Source: Roseovarius sp. UBA3070
GTDB lineage: Bacteria > Pseudomonadota > Alphaproteobacteria > Rhodobacterales > Rhodobacteraceae
Assembly: GCA_002366775.1 (NCBI GenBank)
Contig: DFBW01000092.1
Span: 1 to 22,817, forward strand
Reading direction: 5' to 3'
DNA: 22,817 bases
The notes beneath the pieces are model-generated. The model was not told the DNA's origin. It saw nothing but the letters and a program-made list of their open reading frames with translations, and did no database searches. Numbering within the stretch: the stretch's first letter is position 1; each line of letters opens with the position of its first letter. This document shows, piece after piece, positions 15,619 through 22,817 of this stretch. Both the position numbers and the translations under genes were made by a program.

Positions 15619-16047
15619 TTAGCTCAGCACCAGATGGGCCTGACCATCCGAGGTTTTCTCAACCGTGCGGCCTTGTGAGTTCAGCGTTGCTGTCACCTGT
15701 CGGCGCAAAGAGCTGAATTTGTCAGAGGCAACAACATCGACAGGTGTATCAAACACCACCGTTAGTTGCGTGTGGCTGTGGCCTTTGCGGCTGACTGATT
15801 TGATCAGGCCGACAAAGGCGTGGCCCAGATAGTGCCCCTGTACCGACTGGCCAATCTGCCAGCGTGGGGCAGGGGTGGCTGCACTTGCGGCGGCAAGGGT
15901 GTTCCAGTCCCGGTATCCCCATTGGCGCGCCACGGTTTCAAGAGCTGCGCCATGAGACATGTTGCTGCCCTGATCCGCCAGAGTTGAGCGCAAACGACGG
16001 GCTTGCGATTTGAGGGCGTCACGAGAGGGTAAAGTTGTATTCGTCAT
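15619..16047 (-). CDS. Small Glyoxalase_8-type (glyoxalase superfamily-labelled) protein
   Basis: A 142-residue protein. The N-terminal PSRDALKSQARRLRSTLADQG and MSHGAALETVARQWGYRDWNTLAA (about 7-53) are the pattern carried by the small proteins that databases place in the glyoxalase superfamily (Glyoxalase_8). It is a short helical module ending in GYRDWNTL, which is also seen in plasmid and stress-associated proteins. The second half (about 62-142) is beta-rich, with WQIGQSVQGHYLGHAFVGLIKSV. I see no metal-binding set of a true glyoxalase I, so the enzyme name should not be taken literally. The start ATG at 16047 has an excellent GAGGAAG ribosome site. Convergent with the DUF6314 gene; the function is unknown. 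Confidence 0.72.
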   Translation of the reverse strand: MTNTTLPSRDALKSQARRLRSTLADQGSNMSHGAALETVARQWGYRDWNTLAAASAATPAPRWQIGQSVQGHYLGHAFVGLIKSVSRKGHSHTQLTVVFDTPVDVVASDKFSSLRRQVTATLNSQGRTVEKTSDGQAHLVLS

Positions 16048-16203
16048 GGTTTCTTCCTCGGTGGTGTCATGATCCGAGAGCGGGTGTTCGCCTTGCCACC
16101 CGGCTATGACACATGAGGTCAGAAACGAGAGGGCCTAGATAGGTTCAGAACTTCACCACAGGCCAATGGGCCTTGCGAACGGCGGGGGCCTGAACCCCTT
16201 GAA

Positions 16204-16230
16204 GAGCGCACAGATAGGCACTGTGCGCTC
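16204..16230. repeat. Perfect 10-base inverted repeat downstream of the 244-residue protein gene
   Basis: GAGCGCACAG (16204-16213) and CTGTGCGCTC (16221-16230) form a perfect stem with a seven-base loop, 40 bases past the stop of the minus-strand gene at 16271. No T-run follows on either strand, so it is either a Rho-assisted terminator or an operator for the downstream Glyoxalase_8 gene (starts at 16047 on the same strand). The rest of 16048-16270 holds nothing I recognise. Confidence 0.5.
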
Positions 16231-16270
16231 ACGGGTCAAGGATGGGTCATAGGGGTGTTGCGCGAAAGGC

Positions 16271-17005
16271 TCAGCTATGTGCGTGGGTAGGAACCAGATC
16301 GCGCAGGGTTGAATAAATTAGCAAGGAGGCCCCCACGGGCGGCGTATAGAGCAGCATCGTGGCCCCCAGCGTGTAGATGGTCAGCCGTTTTGGCAGGGAT
16401 GTCGCATCCTGGGGTGGCAGGATTTCCCCCTCGACATTCACAACCTCGGGTTCGTGCCCTTCAAACTGTGGCGTGTGGGCGCGTATGAAATCCGGGTCCA
16501 GGGTAATATCACGGGTATAGGCGCGATCCCTTTTGAAACCACGCTCACTGGGGGTGCGGGGCGCACCATCGTGGGGCGTGCTAAAGTCGCGGTTCAGGAT
16601 TTCAGTGACAGTGTCCACCAATTCAGTGCCCACTGGCTGGGTGGCATCGGCGTGGAATACGGTTTCAAAGTTCAGGTAGCTGTCCATATGTGTCACCAGA
16701 ATGTCTTTGACGAATTCGCAGGTTTCACGATTGACCAACAAATTACCGCCGCTGGTGGCGTGGCCCACAGCAAAAACCAGAAAGGACGCGCCGCCTTCAT
16801 AGGCCGCGGGCAACCAGCCCATCAATACCCGCAGGCTGTCTCGTTCCAGAATGGCGATGTCATCGCTGTCCCAGATCAAGCTGCGCCGTGTCAGGCCAAA
16901 GGGGCGGAACGAAATATCCAGCTCTTCGACGATATCCTCGAAACTCTGAGTAGGGGGAACACGAAACTCTAAAGCAGCTATTGTTCCAAAAGTCTCCTCG
17001 GCCAT
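16271..17005 (-). CDS. Hypothetical protein with one C-terminal membrane segment
   Basis: A 244-residue protein that I do not recognise. The first two-thirds are mixed alpha/beta and acidic, with no signal peptide: RVPPTQSFEDIVEELDISFRPF, a DSDDIAILERDSLRVLMGWLP segment and YEGGASFLVFAVG. A charged linker (about 140-200) leads to a hydrophobic segment at about 209-233 (TIYTLGATMLLYTPPVGASLLIYSTL) and a short tail ending HAHS. A tail-anchored inner-membrane protein with its N-terminal domain in the cytosol fits this. The ATG is at 17005 with an AGGACAGGA upstream. It lies between the lytic transglycosylase (194 bases away) and the Glyoxalase_8 gene on the same strand, probably as a separate unit because a terminator precedes it. 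Confidence 0.75.
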   Translation of the reverse strand: MAEETFGTIAALEFRVPPTQSFEDIVEELDISFRPFGLTRRSLIWDSDDIAILERDSLRVLMGWLPAAYEGGASFLVFAVGHATSGGNLLVNRETCEFVKDILVTHMDSYLNFETVFHADATQPVGTELVDTVTEILNRDFSTPHDGAPRTPSERGFKRDRAYTRDITLDPDFIRAHTPQFEGHEPEVVNVEGEILPPQDATSLPKRLTIYTLGATMLLYTPPVGASLLIYSTLRDLVPTHAHS

Positions 17006-17131
17006 TTTCCTGTCCTCACGGTTTGCTGTTGCTGAGTTCAGAAAACCGGTGAAATTTGTTCTAAATTGGCCCCAATTGGGTTCTGGGAGGGGCAGTCAGT
17101 ACTGACAGGGTGCTTTGCGGGTATTTCACGC

Positions 17132-17160
17132 AAAAAACCGCCTACGACGGGCGCAGACGG
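17132..17160 (-). terminator. Rho-independent terminator of the lytic transglycosylase gene
   Basis: On the minus strand an 8-bp stem with two G-U pairs, CCGTCTGC (17160-17153) and GTAGGCGG (17145-17138), has a seven-base loop and is followed directly by TTTTTT (17137-17132). It lies 39 bases past the stop at 17200 and would separate that gene from the hypothetical gene downstream. Confidence 0.7.
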
Positions 17161-17199
17161 CTTGGTGTGGGCTTGATTGCAATGATGTGATCTGGTGCG

Positions 17200-18003
17200 T
17201 CAGCCGTCGATCTTGGCGCCCATGATGGCGATGGCTTTTTGATAGACACCGGCCGCGTTCCATTCCTTGATCACACGGAAATTGGGCTGGCCTTCCTGAT
17301 AACCTTTGCCGGGTTTCCAGCCCTTCTGGCGCAGGAAATTGGCGGTTGAGGTCAGCGCATCGGTCTGGTTGTAAAAATTCACACGCCCGTCGCCGTTGCC
17401 ATCAACACCGTATTTGACGGCATTGCCGGGCAGGAACTGGGTATGGCCCAGCTCGCCATGTTTGGCGCCTTTGGTGGCGGGTGTGATCGTGCCCTGATCC
17501 ACCAGTTTCAACGCGCCAATGGCATGGGGCACAAAGAAATCGGACCGCCGACAATCATAGGCCAGCGTCGTGATGGCCGACACAACCGAGCTGTCGCCCA
17601 TAAAGCCGCCAAAACCGGTTTCCATGCCGTGAATGGCAATCACAACGCCCGCAGGCACACCGTATTGGCGCTCAATCGCGTCATAGAAGCTGGCGCTTTT
17701 GGCTTTGCGTTTGCGGCCCTGACTGATGATCGTATTTGCGCCACGCACTTTCATGAATTTATCAAGCGAGTATTTGAAGCTTTTCTGATTGCGATCGGCT
17801 GCAATGGTCTTGGTCGCGTATTTTGCCCCGGCAAGGGCCTGCAAGCCGCGCTGACCTACTCCGGCGCGTTTAGCTTGGGATGCGAATGCGCCTTTCCAAG
17901 CTTCAAACCCACCCGAAGTATTGCCACAGGGTGCGGCCACTGCGGCGGCTGGCATCAACCAAATTGTGGCGGCGACAACAGCGGCGAAACTTGTACGATA
18001 CAT
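17200..18003 (-). CDS. MltB-family lytic murein transglycosylase
   Basis: A 267-residue periplasmic enzyme that cleaves peptidoglycan glycan strands to 1,6-anhydromuramic ends. The N-terminus MYRTSFAAVVAATIWLMPAAAVAAP is a Sec signal peptide with likely cleavage after AVAA (about residue 24). It is followed by the MltB-type SLT domain: FEAWKGAFASQAKRAGV (33-49), the catalytic Glu128 in IHGMETGFG (124-132), GELGHTQFLPGNAVKYGVDGNGDG (an MltB hallmark) and LRQKGWKPG. A C-terminal peptidoglycan-binding domain, common in longer members, is absent, so this is the short form. ATG at 18003 is chosen over a longer open frame to 18069 because the signal peptide then begins at the N-terminus. A terminator follows the gene. 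Confidence 0.9.
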   Translation of the reverse strand: MYRTSFAAVVAATIWLMPAAAVAAPCGNTSGGFEAWKGAFASQAKRAGVGQRGLQALAGAKYATKTIAADRNQKSFKYSLDKFMKVRGANTIISQGRKRKAKSASFYDAIERQYGVPAGVVIAIHGMETGFGGFMGDSSVVSAITTLAYDCRRSDFFVPHAIGALKLVDQGTITPATKGAKHGELGHTQFLPGNAVKYGVDGNGDGRVNFYNQTDALTSTANFLRQKGWKPGKGYQEGQPNFRVIKEWNAAGVYQKAIAIMGAKIDG

Positions 18004-18160
18004 AACAAGAGGCTCCCTACCCAAACTTCGGATCAAGTTTAGACAAGCCAGACATCGGAACAAGGGCAAACTTATGCCAACGGGACAATCCGCCCACTCC
18101 GAGCAGAAAGCGGGCGGCTGGGAGCCAGATCAACTGGCCCGTCGTTAAAGGCGAAACGCT

Positions 18161-19042
18161 TTAGGGAATGATTGTTTGAAGCACCGTGGCGGCTTGTGCC
18201 ACTGATCCAAATGCCTGTAGCGCCATGAATGTGCCGGTCAGAGCCGCTGCCTGATTGGCCAGCCGCAGGTTTTCGCCACGCAACAGGTTTATCACGATCA
18301 GTGCAATGCCAACGGGAAGGCACAACAGGGCCACGGCCATGGACATAAACCAGGCCGAAAGACGTAAGATTGGGGTTCGCTCACGAATCTCGGGCGTGGG
18401 TGGTGCAACTTGATCCTCGAGGTCTTCATCGGGTTCTAAAAACGCGGTGCGCAACGCGCCTTGATCTGCGTCGGCAATGGCCCAGGCGGCATTATGTTGC
18501 AGCTGACGATCCAACCGCTCGCTGCATTCTTCGATCTTTTGAAGCGCCAATATGGGGTGTGATACCTGTGTATCAGGGCGTGGTGAATTTCCGGCTTCGC
18601 GTGATTTAACTATAGGGGTGCCCATTGCGTCTGTGGCGCTCAGGAACTCATTTCCAGTTAACACTGCTTTGTGTCCCGCCCATATCACATGGTCGGCGTG
18701 AAGTGCGATCTGCAACGCGCGTAACAAATGGGCCAGAACGGTATCGTTGCTGATTTGGCGGGCATCCGATGCACCGGTGCGACATAGAATTTGCAGTGAC
18801 AACACCACGTCAGCGGGTTTGCCCAATGCGCCAACCAACTGATCCCTCAACAAGGCAATGCGCACCTGATGATGGATGGTCTTAATCTGCGCGCTGGTGT
18901 CGGATACAATCCGAATTCCAGCAACATGGTGTTGCAACGCCTCAAATGCGGCGCTGATATGATTGCCTGCTTCGACAATGTCGATCTCTCTCATATTGAG
19001 AAAAACCAGACCTGACGAAACCCATGTTGTGCCTGTCCCCAT
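18161..19042 (-). CDS. Hypothetical membrane protein with two C-terminal helices
   Basis: A 293-residue protein that I do not recognise. The N-terminal two-thirds are soluble and helix-rich (NHISAAFEALQHHVAG, LVGALGKPADVVLSLQILC), with two short His-rich patches (HH near 38, HH near 57). An acidic, proline-rich linker follows (EPDEDLEDQVAPPTPE), then hydrophobic segments at about 229-253 and 266-288. An inner-membrane anchor with a cytosolic N-terminal domain is the likely form. The start is uncertain: ATG at 19042 gives 293 residues; ATG at 18994 gives MREIDIVEAGNHIS, a more natural-looking N-terminus. Neither has a strong ribosome site. It lies between the lytic transglycosylase and glnA, and a terminator isolates it from glnA. 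Confidence 0.68.
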   Translation of the reverse strand: MGTGTTWVSSGLVFLNMREIDIVEAGNHISAAFEALQHHVAGIRIVSDTSAQIKTIHHQVRIALLRDQLVGALGKPADVVLSLQILCRTGASDARQISNDTVLAHLLRALQIALHADHVIWAGHKAVLTGNEFLSATDAMGTPIVKSREAGNSPRPDTQVSHPILALQKIEECSERLDRQLQHNAAWAIADADQGALRTAFLEPDEDLEDQVAPPTPEIRERTPILRLSAWFMSMAVALLCLPVGIALIVINLLRGENLRLANQAAALTGTFMALQAFGSVAQAATVLQTIIP

Positions 19043-19177
19043 TTTGGGTGTCTCGCAGTGTTGTTATTGTTTGGTCGTCCCAAATATGTGACACGAGATC
19101 ATGTGATCAGTTTGTTTCAATTATGGAAACATCGCGGCGAATTGGCTGGATTGAGGCACAAGCCCAAGAGCATCCCA

Positions 19178-19208
19178 AAAAGAAAGGGCGCCGGTTTGCG
19201 GCGCCCTT
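19178..19208 (-). terminator. Rho-independent terminator of glnA
   Basis: A perfect 9-bp stem, AAGGGCGCC (19208-19200 on the minus strand) with GGCGCCCTT (19192-19184), has a seven-base loop and is followed by TTCTTTTT. It lies 33 bases past the glnA stop, ending the glnB-glnA transcript. Confidence 0.88.
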
Positions 19209-19240
19209 CGTTGGTGTATCTGGTTTTGCTGTAAGGTTGA

Positions 19241-20647
19241 TTAGCAGCTGTAGTACATTCCGAATTCCACCGGGTGGGGGGTATGTTCATACAGCTCGAT
19301 CTCTTCCATTTTGAGGTCGATATAGCCGTCAATCTGATCTTTGGTGAACACATCACCGGCCAGCAGGAAGTCATGATCAGCCGCCAGGGCCTCCATCGCT
19401 TCACGCAAGGAGCCACAAACTGTGGGGATGCCGCTCAATTCTTCGGCAGGCAGGTCATAGAGGTTCTTGTCCATCGCCTCGCCTGGGTCGATCTTGTTCT
19501 TGATACCGTCAAGGCCGGCCATCAAAAGCGCTGCAAAGCAAAGATAGGGGTTTGCTGCGGGATCAGGGAAGCGGGCCTCAACGCGCTTGGCTTTGGGGCT
19601 TTCGGTCCATGGGATGCGTACACAACCCGAGCGGTTGCGCGCTGAATAGGCGCGCAGAACCGGGGCTTCAAAGCCAGGAATCAGCCGCTTATAGCTGTTG
19701 GTAGCAGGGTTGGTGAAGGCGTTCAGTGTTTTGGCGTGCTTCAGGATTCCGCCGATATAATACAGTGCCTCTTGTGACAGGTCAGCGTATTTATCGCCTG
19801 CAAACAAGGGCTTGCCACCTTTCCAGATTGACATGTTTACATGCATGCCGGTGCCGTTGTCGCCGTAGATTGGCTTGGGCATGAATGTCGCCGTTTTGCC
19901 ATAGGCCTGTGCCACGTTGTGGATCACATATTTGTATTTCTGCAACTCATCTGCTTGCTTGGTCAGCGAGTCAAAAATCAGGCCCAATTCGTGCTGACAT
20001 GACGCCACTTCGTGGTGATGCTTGTCCACCTTCATACCCAGGCGCTTCATCGTGCTGAGCATTTCGGAACGGATGTCCTGGGCGTCGTCGGTGGGGTTCA
20101 CCGGGAAATAGCCGCCTTTGAGGCCAGGGCGATGGCCCATATTGCCCATCTCATATTCGGAATCGGTGTTCCATGAGGCGTCGATTGCATCAACTTCGTA
20201 GGATACTTTGTTGATAGAATTGGAAAAACGCACATCGTCAAACAAGAAGAACTCAGCTTCGGGCCCCATATAGGCCACATCGCCGATGCCTGAGGATTTC
20301 AAGTAAGCCTCGGCCTTTTGCGCTGTGCCGCGCGGGTCACGGTTATAGGGCTCACCGGTGTCCGGCTCAACAACCGAGCAATGCACACAGATTGTTTTCT
20401 CGGCATAGAAGGGATCAACATAGGCACTATCAGTGTCCAACATCAGCTTCATGTCTGAAGATTCAATGGATTTCCAACCGGCAATCGAGGAGCCATCAAA
20501 CATGAAGCCCTCTTCGATGAAATCTTCGTCCACCAGATCGGCGACGATGGTTACATGTTGTAGTTTGCCACGCGGGTCGGTGAAGCGGATATCAACATAT
20601 TCGATATCCTCGTCCGCGATGGTCTTGAGCAGGTCTTTCGCGCTCAT
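19241..20647 (-). CDS. glnA: Type I glutamine synthetase
   Basis: A 468-residue dodecameric GS-I that makes glutamine from glutamate, ammonia and ATP. Signature blocks are [14 protein letters not shown] (48-61), [32 protein letters not shown] and the ATP-binding [19 protein letters not shown]. The adenylylation site in NLYDLPAEE is Tyr397, the same number as in E. coli, so GlnE-type regulation is expected. ATG at 20647 has GAAGGAAG about seven bases before it. glnB lies 28 bases upstream on the same strand; the pair is a classic alphaproteobacterial operon in which the PII protein relays nitrogen status to GS. The stop is followed by a strong terminator. All expected residues look intact. Confidence 0.98.
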   Translation of the reverse strand: MSAKDLLKTIADEDIEYVDIRFTDPRGKLQHVTIVADLVDEDFIEEGFMFDGSSIAGWKSIESSDMKLMLDTDSAYVDPFYAEKTICVHCSVVEPDTGEPYNRDPRGTAQKAEAYLKSSGIGDVAYMGPEAEFFLFDDVRFSNSINKVSYEVDAIDASWNTDSEYEMGNMGHRPGLKGGYFPVNPTDDAQDIRSEMLSTMKRLGMKVDKHHHEVASCQHELGLIFDSLTKQADELQKYKYVIHNVAQAYGKTATFMPKPIYGDNGTGMHVNMSIWKGGKPLFAGDKYADLSQEALYYIGGILKHAKTLNAFTNPATNSYKRLIPGFEAPVLRAYSARNRSGCVRIPWTESPKAKRVEARFPDPAANPYLCFAALLMAGLDGIKNKIDPGEAMDKNLYDLPAEELSGIPTVCGSLREAMEALAADHDFLLAGDVFTKDQIDGYIDLKMEEIELYEHTPHPVEFGMYYSC

Positions 20648-20675
20648 GGCAGTCTTCCTTCAGTTTATGGGTGTC

Positions 20676-21038
<363 letters not shown>

Positions 21039-21099
21039 TTATAGCGTGAGACCACTTCTATTCTGGGTGCTCAATCGGATAGGGTGAAATGGGTGCATC

Positions 21100-21147
21100 C
21101 GGCAGCGTTGCCGTGATTTAAATGCACAAAAAATGGGCAGAATGCCC
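21100..21147. repeat. Two small palindromes in the glnB-nnrE divergent region
   Basis: CGGCAGCGTTGCCG (21100-21113) has five-base arms and a four-base centre. GGGCAGAATGCCC (21135-21147) has five-base arms; read on the minus strand it is followed by ATTTTTT, so it resembles a small intrinsic terminator or attenuator upstream of glnB. Both could equally be operator sites. An ATTTAAAT (21116-21123) lies between them. Confidence 0.35.
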
Positions 21148-21184
21148 GGATATTATGCTGAATTGAATCGCAAAGGATTACCCC

Positions 21185-21928
21185 ATGACCGAATTGCTAA
21201 CCGCCGCTCAAATGCGTGCCGTTGAGAGGGCCGCAATTGAGTCGGGTGAAGTGACTGGCCTGGAGCTGATGGAGCGCGCCGGGCGCGGCGTGGTTGAGGC
21301 CGTGTTTGAGGCATGGCCCGAACTGGCCAAAACCACGCACCGCGCCGTGGTTCTGTGCGGCCCCGGCAACAACGGCGGCGACGGGTTTGTCGTGGCTAGG
21401 TTGTTGAAGGACTGGGGTTGGGACGTGGAGGTGTTTTTATATGGAGACCCCGCCAAACTGCCACCTGATGCGAAAGTGAATTATGAGCGATGGGGGGAGA
21501 TGGGGGAAGTAATAGACTTCTACGCGTGCCAAGAGATCCATTTGATTGGGGGGCACAACAAAAAGACACGACGCTGGTCGACGGCCCCTCTTGAAACATG
21601 GGATGATCGTGTTTTGGTGGACGCCTTATTTGGAATCGGAGTGGATAAGCCTGCAGATGAGAGGATGCGCGAAGTTGTGAGAAATATTGAGTTGTTATCT
21701 GGCCCGAACAAACGCGTCGCCGTAGATTTACCCTCCTGGCTACACGCGGACACGGGCGTATTCGTAGACTATGCGCCTTGTGAACTTGGCAAGATGCATG
21801 AAGCTGTCGAGTTTGTACCAATTGAAGCAGACCTTACAGTGACATTTCATCGTGCGAAACGAGGACATGTCATGCGAGATGGGCTCTCTAAGTGTGGTAA
21901 CTTGGTTATCAAGGGGATCGGGCTTTGA
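21185..21928 (+). CDS. nnrE: NAD(P)H-hydrate epimerase (NnrE domain as a stand-alone protein)
   Basis: A 247-residue YjeF N-terminal domain protein that interconverts the R and S forms of hydrated NAD(P)H for repair. CGPGNNGGDGFVVARLL (58-74) is intact, including the Asn-Asn and Asp that bind substrate and potassium; Asp146 in VDALFG is present. The usual DIPSG motif reads DLPSW (181-185), with Trp for the conserved Gly. The protein stops at TGA (21926-21928) after KGIGL, whereas in many bacteria this domain runs on into the dehydratase. From about codon 70 onward the codons change character (TTA, CTA, AGA, AGG, GTA), unlike neighbours. ATG at 21185 has AAGGA seven bases before it. It diverges from glnB, a conserved order in this group as far as I recall. 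Confidence 0.85.
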   Translation: MTELLTAAQMRAVERAAIESGEVTGLELMERAGRGVVEAVFEAWPELAKTTHRAVVLCGPGNNGGDGFVVARLLKDWGWDVEVFLYGDPAKLPPDAKVNYERWGEMGEVIDFYACQEIHLIGGHNKKTRRWSTAPLETWDDRVLVDALFGIGVDKPADERMREVVRNIELLSGPNKRVAVDLPSWLHADTGVFVDYAPCELGKMHEAVEFVPIEADLTVTFHRAKRGHVMRDGLSKCGNLVIKGIGL

Positions 21929-21966
21929 TCACCGTCCTGCCAGAAATATCCCCTCAGGAGGCATGA

Positions 21967-22817
21967 ATGTTTCGAGAACCACACACGCTTTCCAAAAGCG
22001 CCGCTATGACCATAGCTCTTCGCAAAGGCGAGGATGATCACAAATACACCCACGGCCACGCCCTGATCCTTTCCGGTGGCGCGGGCAAAACCGGGGCGGC
22101 GCGGTTGGCGGCAAGGGGCGCGCTGAGGATTGGGGCAGGGGTGGTGACGGTTGGTGTGCCGCCTTCGGCGCAGATGGAGGTGGCCGGGCAGATCACAGCC
22201 TTGATGTTGAAACGGGTTGAGGGGGCTGATGGGCTGGCCGAAGTGTTGCAGGACAAGCGGATCAATGCGCTGTGTCTGGGGCCGGGGCTGGGGCTGGAAC
22301 GGGCGCGGGAGCTGGTGCCTGTGGCGTTGCGGCAAGGTGGGATTGAATCCCACCCTACGGTGTTGGATGCGGATGCGCTGTCGGCCTATAAGGATGACCC
22401 GGAGGCACTGTTTGAGATGTTGCACGAGGGGTGCGTGTTGACGCCCCATGGCGGAGAGTTTGCGCGGCTGTTCCCGGATATCGCTGAACAATTGAATTCT
22501 GTGCCTACCAAAGGCCCGGCCTATTCCAAAGTGGATGCCACGCGCGCGGCGGCGAAACGGGCGGGCTGTGTTGTGTTGTTCAAGGGCCCGGACACGGTAA
22601 TTGCACATCCTGATGGGCGCTGTTCGATCAACTCGGCACAGTATGAGCGTGCTGCCCCGTGGCTGGCCACTGCCGGGTCGGGCGATGTATTGGCGGGGTT
22701 TATCACCGGGCTTTTGGCGCGTGGGTTTGATCCGATGCAAGCGGCGGAAACCGCGGCGTGGTTGCATGTGGAATGCGCGCGCAGCTTTGGACCGGGCTTG
22801 ATCGCCGAGGATCTGCC
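21967..22817 (+). CDS. nnrD: ADP/ATP-dependent NAD(P)H-hydrate dehydratase (NnrD), cut at right edge
   Basis: The first 283 codons of the YjeF C-terminal (ribokinase-like) dehydratase that converts S-NAD(P)HX back to NAD(P)H using ADP or ATP. Visible blocks are KYTHGHALILSGGAGKTGAA (29-48), ALCLGPGLGLERA, VLTPHGGEFARLFPD, VLFKGPDTVIA and the nucleotide/catalytic TAGSGDVLAGF (235-245), with the base Asp240. Ser stands where Thr is usual in GTGD. ATG at 21967 has a perfect AGGAGG (21956-21961) five bases before it and an in-frame TGA directly upstream (21964-21966), so it is translated on its own. Its frame differs from nnrE; 38 bases separate the nnrE stop from this start. A palindrome at codons 124-130 adds residues GGIESHP that look inserted. 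The 3' end lies outside the window. Confidence 0.88.
   Translation, partial: MFREPHTLSKSAAMTIALRKGEDDHKYTHGHALILSGGAGKTGAARLAARGALRIGAGVVTVGVPPSAQMEVAGQITALMLKRVEGADGLAEVLQDKRINALCLGPGLGLERARELVPVALRQGGIESHPTVLDADALSAYKDDPEALFEMLHEGCVLTPHGGEFARLFPDIAEQLNSVPTKGPAYSKVDATRAAAKRAGCVVLFKGPDTVIAHPDGRCSINSAQYERAAPWLATAGSGDVLAGFITGLLARGFDPMQAAETAAWLHVECARSFGPGLIAEDL
22336..22360. repeat. REP-like palindrome inside nnrD
   Basis: GGTGGGATT (22336-22344), one central G, then AATCCCACC (22346-22354) make a perfect nine-base inverted repeat, followed by CTACGG. The form (GGTGGG...CCCACCCTAC) resembles short REP-type palindromes known in many proteobacteria. It lies in frame within nnrD and encodes GGIESHP. 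No second copy was seen in this window, so its repeat status is inference. Confidence 0.5.

Noticed and set aside
21847..22767. A 306-residue minus-strand frame at the right end
   Set aside because: It is antisense to nnrD, which has clear conserved blocks; the Arg/Pro/His composition is typical of a mirror frame.

Overview
The window looks like chromosomal core DNA from a marine alphaproteobacterium of the Rhodobacterales (Roseobacter group). This rests on a moderately high GC content, gene orders such as clpS / RsmC-type methyltransferase / SDR / hemF and NnrE / glnB / glnA, a cysteine-poor Asp-type HemB, and several small proteins of a kind I associate with that order. The taxonomic call is inference from protein character; no marker RNA lies in the window.

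Layout. Positions 1-696 (minus) hold the N-terminal 232 codons of gyrA. A Tat/lipobox Ysc84-family lipoprotein (979-1539, with terminator) and hemB (1675-2670) follow, both minus. The plus-strand block runs from a four-helix membrane protein (2791-3318) and mfd (3345-6806) to clpS, an RsmC-like methyltransferase, a degenerate-active-site SDR and hemF (7032-10123). hemF converges on a minus-strand run sharing four bases of stop codon: an LpxL/HtrB-type acyltransferase, three genes of a nitrile hydratase/thiocyanate hydrolase-type enzyme with a split beta subunit, and a divergent FliG (10120-13507). purB (minus) and a DUF6314 protein (plus) diverge at about 15.06 kb. Next, all minus, come a small Glyoxalase_8-type protein, an unknown protein with a C-terminal membrane segment, an MltB-type lytic transglycosylase, a second unknown membrane protein, glnA and glnB. 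The right end (plus) carries NAD(P)H-hydrate epimerase and the start of the ADP/ATP-dependent hydrate dehydratase as two separate genes.

How the genes fit together. hemB and hemF are two steps of haem synthesis, in separate units. glnB-glnA is the classic PII/glutamine synthetase nitrogen pair, with the regulatory Tyr51 and Tyr397 both present. NnrE and NnrD repair damaged NAD(P)H hydrates and are usually one fused protein; here they are separated, with a codon-use shift across the junction and a palindrome inside nnrD. Mfd and GyrA are DNA/transcription housekeeping.

The least ordinary features are the three-gene Co-type nitrile hydratase-like locus (11122-12362), the SDR that lacks both catalytic Tyr and Lys beside hemF, the acyltransferase with HX4N in place of HX4(D/E), and the split, mosaic-looking nnr locus. 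I saw no tRNA, rRNA, CRISPR array, insertion sequence or prophage gene. No stretch without a gene exceeds 300 bases; the longest, 697-978, is described under the gyrA promoter, the G-run and the 921-950 terminator.
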